Position numbers and translations under genes: made by a program. Below the pieces are notes generated by a model. That model was not told the origin of the DNA. It was given only the letters and a program-made list of their open reading frames with translations, and made no database searches. A DNA stretch of 64,000 bases from Siphonodentalium dalli. Lineage: Eukaryota; Mollusca; Scaphopoda; Gadilida; Siphonodentaliidae. Shown piece by piece: positions 59,116 through 64,000 of the stretch (the first letter of the stretch is position 1; each line of letters begins with the position of its first letter). Location: NCBI GenBank assembly GCA_032622095.1, contig CP136063.1:93167980-93231979 (forward strand), written 5' to 3'.

Positions 59116-59244
59116 CAGTAATGCCCTAATTAATCGACTCCATAACCATAGCAGAATGGCAACAAGCCATATTTCCGACTAAATCCTGAACAGTTACCCA
59201 TAATTCTGCTGTGGTTATGGAGTGGATTACTTAGGGCATCACTG
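59116..59244. mobile_element. TA-type MITE, copy 4 (left arm mostly deleted)
   Basis: CAGTAATGCCCTAATTAATC to GGGCATCACTG, flanked by TA on both sides. As in copy 2, most of the left arm is missing while the right arm is complete, but the deletion break differs. Confidence 0.85.
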
Positions 59245-59249
59245 TACAT

Positions 59250-61105
59250 ATCCTCCGCTCTATTCTTTACTCAACAGTGACCCAATCGATGTGTTTAACT
59301 GCTTATACTAATAATCAACTGAAGCAAGGTATAATCAGGGAGTTTCCTATAGCCTTCAGTAAAGTAGCTAAATAATTTTGTTTCAAAGGCATATCACCAC
59401 TTCAAAAATTGTGTATAGATAATTATGCATGATGACTCTACAAATACTGTTACGTAGGGTAGACACTCCACCACGTGAAGATGTCTAATTGACAATTTAA
59501 ATATAGGGGGTAAATATGAAGATTTATAACAGTATGCATATTTGATTGTCCCCGGGGGGGGGGGGGGGCTATTAAATTTCGAATATGGGTCCACCCATTT
59601 TTGTCTGGTCCTTGTTATTTTTTTTCAGAAAAGCTGATGCCCCCAATGAAGCCACTTTTTCGGGGGACACTGTGGCCGGACGGCCTTTTATTAAACCTTC
59701 AAATTGAATAACAAAAAACAAACAAACAAACAATAGTACCATCACGTGTATGGGCACCAGAACGTTTATTAGATATTTCAAGTTTCCCTGATCAGGCACA
59801 CTACATATTACTATGACAACCACTATACAGTTCAATATAGGAAATACTTTATCCGCTCTAGTATATCACTGACATATGTGTGTATATTATTTAGTATCAA
59901 GGAAGATGCCTAAGAGTTCCAATGATAGACAAAATATAATTTGTCGCACGGGGGGGGGGGGGGGGGGTGGTGGCCGTGTGGTGGTGGGCCACTGGCTGGA
60001 TATATTTGTTTTCAGAAACCACCCCCGGATACATGGTGAATTTGAGTTAATTTCTCACTTGCAGGTTCCCACTATTGAACAGAACAGATCAAAGGAGATG
60101 TTTTTTTAAAGTGTTTTTTTGTTGTTGCACTCTCTCCTATAATATATGTGTGTACTTTCTTCGATCATTACTCAAATTTAAGTCATGTGGAAACAATAGT
60201 TTTAATTATAATATAGACTTTCATTTAATCTCGACATTCAGTGGATCGAACTAAAGTTCAGATCTAAGGAGATTGTAACTCCATGTTTTCTGAGTTAATA
60301 TTTGGAATTTAGCACAATAATGCAGTAAGACTAAGCATGTTCCTGATTTGTTTTACCATTTTATGTATTGTATCTGAAAATAATAAAAAAATTCTTTGAT
60401 GTTTTGGCATATCTTGTATAACATAGTAATATAATCAATTGGAAATGACCGGAATGATGCAACTCCAAAACAAGTTATCATTCCATTAGTTATCAAATTA
60501 ATGAACGATTTGCTCTCGGGTATACTGACTGATTTATCCATAAGTTTGACAGACCAAGGTAGCTCAGCGAATCGTGTGGGTGTTTGATCCATTTGATTTT
60601 TTGCATTGGCGCCCGTGAACGGTGTGTACAACTGTACATGATGCTGTATATATGGAGTCGATGGGAGTCGCCCGCTCGTCATATTCATGAATTCCCCAAG
60701 TAATTAAGGTATATAATTTTTATTACTAATTATAATCGATATTTCCGATCACCAACCACACCTGATTTCACAGGGGCATGTATCGAGCCCCGCTGCCCAT
60801 CCCTTTGCACTGCCCCTATACGCCGACTCTATACGCGCCTGCTTTACGTTAATAGTGTTATAAAAGGACGCACCCACCCCATTTCCATTTCTATCCATAG
60901 CATTTAATAAATGATTGACCACCGAATAGTGTCTCGATCCAGAGAGCGTAAAAATCAAGATTGATCCACCTCAAAGAATATCTCGATCTGATTCTCCAAA
61001 ATTCACCACCATCCAGCTTATAATTAAAAATCGATCATTCAACTAACAATCAACTCAACACTAGCTCTTAGTGATGTTTTGTCGGCTAATAATTTATTTA
61101 CTCAT
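59250..61105. other. Unannotated interval with two long G-tracts
   Basis: G runs of about 15-18 at 59555-59568 and 59950-59967. A perfect TATAAAAG box is at 60859-60866 on the plus strand, followed by CACCCACCCC, but no coding exon follows within 300 bp. No other feature recognised. Confidence 0.4.
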
Positions 61106-61110
61106 ACAAA

Positions 61111-62809
61111 CAGGGGGGTGAAAAAAATTCCGGCACGTATGCCGGGGTGGGTGGGTGGCCAAAGCCACCAACAGGCAATTTTTTCCGCAACTAAAAAAAA
61201 AATTTCCTGCTTGTTTTTTTAGTGTTTTGGCAATGAGTTGGGCTTCAAAACCACTTTGAATGAGAGAGAAATAATGTAATGCTAACTGGTAAACTGACTG
61301 CAGACAGTTATCCAGTTGTATTTTTTTTATAAGTGGGTGTTAGTCCATGGGAAATTCGAACGTGATCCTGCATGAGCGATTTTTAAAAAGCAAAGTCTGC
61401 CTTTTGGTGTTAAACCGAGCTAATCAAATATACACACTTGTAATAAAATATACTGACAGTAGTCTTATTCAGTTTTGTATTACAGGAGAATACAGCTGAT
61501 AAGTTCTATCTTATACACTGAACAGCACTAAGGGAATGTCATATAAACAACAACCATTCTCATAACAAAATTATCTTGTTTTAGCAAAATCTGCATATAA
61601 AACAAACACAACTAACATTTAGCATAAAGGTATAAAAGAAAAATAAGTGGAATGCTCATCACTATAAAACTATGAAACAGCAACTGGGCTCAGCTGGGCT
61701 GATTAAAAATAAAACTTTAGAATAAAAAAGTAAACACTGTGATAACAGGACATAGAGTATTTGGCATCACTATTAGATTAGATATCTTCGCTTGATAAAA
61801 CATAACAATAAGCCATGTAAAACTTCCTTTGATTGTCAACTTTTACCAAGTTTGGTTTTCAAAGTTTGATTATACCAATAAAACTTCACTATAGTCATTC
61901 TGCCTATATAACTGAACTTGTCATAATTAAAAAGAAGTATTAATGGCGACATTATTTCATGTGAATCTATGGCTTGTTTTTTCACAATCTAGACATTGAT
62001 CTAAACACAATTAAATGTGCAAATAAAACAAATGAAAAACAAATCTGGACAGCTTGTCAGTAAAACAACCTTTATCATAACAATGTAAAAATAGAAGTGG
62101 ATTTCTCATCACATAAAGTTGGCACATGATAATATTGAGCTAAAACTGAACGTTACAGACTTATACAACTAAAAACATAAAACAAAACAGTAAATACCAA
62201 AAACATTCTCATTTATAGACTACTGTAACCTTGTTCCTCAACTTAACAATTGTTCAAATCAACAAAACCGACTTTAACCATACATAATGCACACTGAGTG
62301 TGCGTTCGATTTGTCAACTTGACACATTTGGACACATATTTACAAAATTAGTAAGAAGTAAATGTTGCTTCTTATTGCTTTTAAATGAAGAAGTGAGCTG
62401 CGTGACTGATCAGCTGTCAAAAATGTCTTTTAATCATAGTTGTATCTCAAATCAGACTATATATTCTAATAAGGCAGCATTGCATAATTCCTTTTCTTTA
62501 AATGTTGGGAGATAGCAGTCGAATCAGGTAGAATATCAAAATGTTACTAGTGCCATAGATGTGTTCTGACATCCATTCAGAAAACGAAAATAGTCACTTG
62601 AAAGTTATTAACAACTGTTTCCGCCGGTTTTCGCATCTTTATTACTGTTTTAGTGTTTTAAGGGGGGTGGGTGTCCAAAAATGGTCGGAAAAAACTGTTG
62701 AAAACGGAAAAAAATTTGGCGGTGGGGGTGGGTGGGTGGGTACAAAAATGATCGAAAGGGAAAAAATGCCATACGTGCCTGAAAGTTTTTTCCGACCCCC
62801 CCCCCCCTG
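61111..62809. mobile_element. G-tract-ended element, copy 3 (long form), 7-bp target duplication
   Basis: ATACAAA flanks it (61104-61110 and 62810-62816). The left 220 bp match copies 1 and 2 (TTCCGGCACGTATGCCGGGG, AATGAGTTGGGCTTCAAAAC) and the right 170 bp too (GGTCGGAAAAAACTGTTG, GCCATACGTGCCTGAAAG). Between about 61330 and 62635 lies 1.3 kb absent from the short copies: AT-rich, many ACAAAATT/AAACAT runs, no coding frame. It may be a parental interior or a later nested insertion. Confidence 0.8.
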
Positions 62810-62965
62810 ATACAAATAAACTATTGTTATGACGACCAAATGACAGGGTAGTCCTGAAATATTTCTTATTTTTCGCTTTCTCATTGTGGCCTCATCTACA
62901 TATGATCGACATGGAATATGAGTGCGCTGGTTGGCTAGAACAATCATGCTGGGCGTACGCATTGT

Positions 62966-63353
62966 TTAACCCTTTACCCAACAACGGCCCTGTGCCAATG
63001 CATTCTCTTATATATTTTAGTCGACCATAGGTCGCCTCGCATATATAAGAGAATGCATTGGCTTAACATATTAAAAATGATAAAAATGTAAGAAAAATTA
63101 TAAAATTGTTGTAAGAAAAAATGGTAAAAAGTGCCAATGTATTCTCTTATATATGCGAGGCGACCTATGGTCGACTCGCATATATAAGAGAATGCATTGG
63201 CACAGGGCATAACTGTAACCATCACAATGTGGTCAATGAACCGGTTCCAATGATATCCATATTTGTATGGTGTTATTGAGACAGACCGAAGATATTTTAG
63301 GCTGTTGAAGCTTTATTTGGGCGTTTTTGGCCGGTTTGTTGGGTAAAGGGTTA
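62966..63353. mobile_element. Twin-palindrome element, copy 4
   Basis: Outer inverted ends TTAACCCTTTACCCAACAA and TTGTTGGGTAAAGGGTTAA enclose two palindromes (62994-63062 and 63131-63205) of the GCCAATGCATTCTCTTATAT type. The two are inverted copies of each other, as in copy 3. One arm of the first has a small mutation (TATATTTTAG). Confidence 0.85.
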
Positions 63354-63758
63354 ATATTTATAATAATGTAGATGAGGTCAGTGATGAGGTCATGAATAAG
63401 AGAGGAAAAATTAGAAATATTTCAGAAAGCAGGTGCGTACATTAGGGGCGGTGTGCATATGGATTTTCGCGAACGTTGGGTTTATATCTGGCTCAAAGGG
63501 GTGGTAAAGTTAGAAATGTCAAGGTGGACAAGCTCTCGAACAGAGACTCTCTAGTCACGTCCCTGCATGGGCTTATTCTCACTTATCCGGCAGGGATGTG
63601 TGAATGCATCTGAGCCGGCAGGTTATAGTCTGTTTTTACAATGCGTGACTAGTGATCGCATCGCCGCAAGCAGTGTTTGTTTAAGCAAAGTATAGCCCAA
63701 ACTTACCGGCAATAACTGTATATGACGATATGAACTCTTGTCACTGAAAACAACTCAA

Positions 63759-63810
63759 GTGAGTGATTTCCAGAGATCATCATGTTCTCACACTAACATA
63801 TAAATTACAG
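63759..63810 (+). other. Possible short intron in the 5' UTR of the FLYWCH gene
   Basis: Donor CAA|GTGAGT at 63759, branch-like CTAAC near 63793 and acceptor AAATTACAG|AGG at 63810. The resulting 52-nt intron would be at the short end for animals. It lies 27 bases before the ATG. Confidence 0.3.
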
Positions 63811-63837
63811 AGGTTCACAAAGACAGATCACATCAAA

Positions 63838-64000
63838 ATGGCAAACGCTCAAGTACACATCTATTTCATTCCTAATGCTCGCGGTGGTAAATATCTCGTC
63901 TTTAACAACTATAAGTTCTGTGTTAAGTCTCGAAGAAACGACAGTGTACATTGGCGATGCTGTTCAAAGACATGCAGTGCTACTGTAAATACCAAGAACG
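63838..64000 (+). CDS. FLYWCH-type zinc-finger protein, N-terminus (cut by window end)
   Basis: Frame from ATG at 63838 (context AAAATGG) is open to the last base. It reads MANAQVHIYFIPNARGGKYL, then VFNNYKFCVKSRRNDSVHWR, CCSKTCSATVNTKN. This matches the FLYWCH zinc-finger pattern: a hydrophobic F..N..G..YLVF strand, F near position 27, W-x-C-C at about 40-43, C-x-A-x-V and T, with the terminal HxH expected beyond the edge. FLYWCH domains bind DNA or protein and in invertebrates often head MULE-derived or BTB proteins. Whether this is a host gene or a domesticated or active MULE-type transposase cannot be told from 54 residues. Confidence 0.8.
   Translation, partial: MANAQVHIYFIPNARGGKYLVFNNYKFCVKSRRNDSVHWRCCSKTCSATVNTKN

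Noticed and set aside
60545-60620. TAGCTCAGCG as a tRNA A box
   Set aside because: No B box or acceptor-stem pairing within 80 bp.
60859-60866. TATAAAAG as a core promoter
   Set aside because: Perfect TATA match but no exon, no initiator evidence and no conserved downstream frame; such matches are common in AT-rich DNA.

Overview
This is a eukaryotic, AT-rich, animal-type genomic window with very little host coding sequence. The mix of non-autonomous Helitrons, palindromic MITEs, a LINE, a Ty3/gypsy remnant and a FLYWCH-type zinc-finger exon, plus frequent ACATGTA and GATA/CTCT microsatellites, suggests a marine invertebrate, most likely a lophotrochozoan such as a mollusc. The taxonomic call is inference; nothing read here fixes the species. 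No bacterial operons, CRISPR arrays or rRNA genes were seen, and no tRNA gene could be supported.

Layout. 1-6 kb: a zinc-finger (B-box-like) gene fragment, a 19-bp minisatellite, a foldback MITE and a 1-kb TIR element. 7-12.6 kb: several palindromic MITEs, a GC-richer TIR element with internal duplication, a long CT microsatellite and a TTAA-flanked MITE. 14-20.5 kb: G-tract elements, one with a 7-bp target duplication, an exact 247-bp tandem duplication and a palindromic MITE. 20.7-25.9 kb: a 5.2-kb Foldback-like element with an exact 9-bp target duplication; its ends are arrays of a palindromic unit and its interior is packed with a second palindromic unit (TTGCGCTTAAGCGCAA type). 26.9-29.1 kb: a 383-bp satellite. 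30.5-33.8 kb: twin-palindrome element, a 9-bp-TSD element, a candidate host exon on the minus strand, two TA-flanked MITEs and a decayed LINE RT. 34.6-40 kb: a Helitron with clean ends and a long ~145-bp tandem array. 40.5-45.6 kb: a 5.1-kb giant imperfect palindrome whose two arms carry mirror-image open frames. 47-53.2 kb: smaller repeats and a TIR element with a 9-bp target duplication that encloses a gene fragment. 53.6-57.3 kb: a minus-strand Ty3/gypsy pol remnant split by a plus-strand LINE. 57.3-63.4 kb: chimeric MITE, second Helitron, fourth TA MITE, third G-tract element and fourth twin-palindrome element. 63.8 kb to the end: the first coding exon of a FLYWCH-domain gene, cut by the window edge.

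The window is best read as an intergenic or intronic transposon landscape. Insertion chemistry can be read from flanks: TA (four MITE copies), TTAA (two), 7 bp (two), 9 bp (three unrelated TIR families) and A|T with CTAG ends (two Helitrons). Only the FLYWCH exon and one 171-bp phase 1-1 exon on the minus strand look like host genes. The most unusual items are the Foldback-like palindrome array, the giant palindrome with mirrored frames, the TIR element carrying a gene fragment, and the twin-cruciform family.
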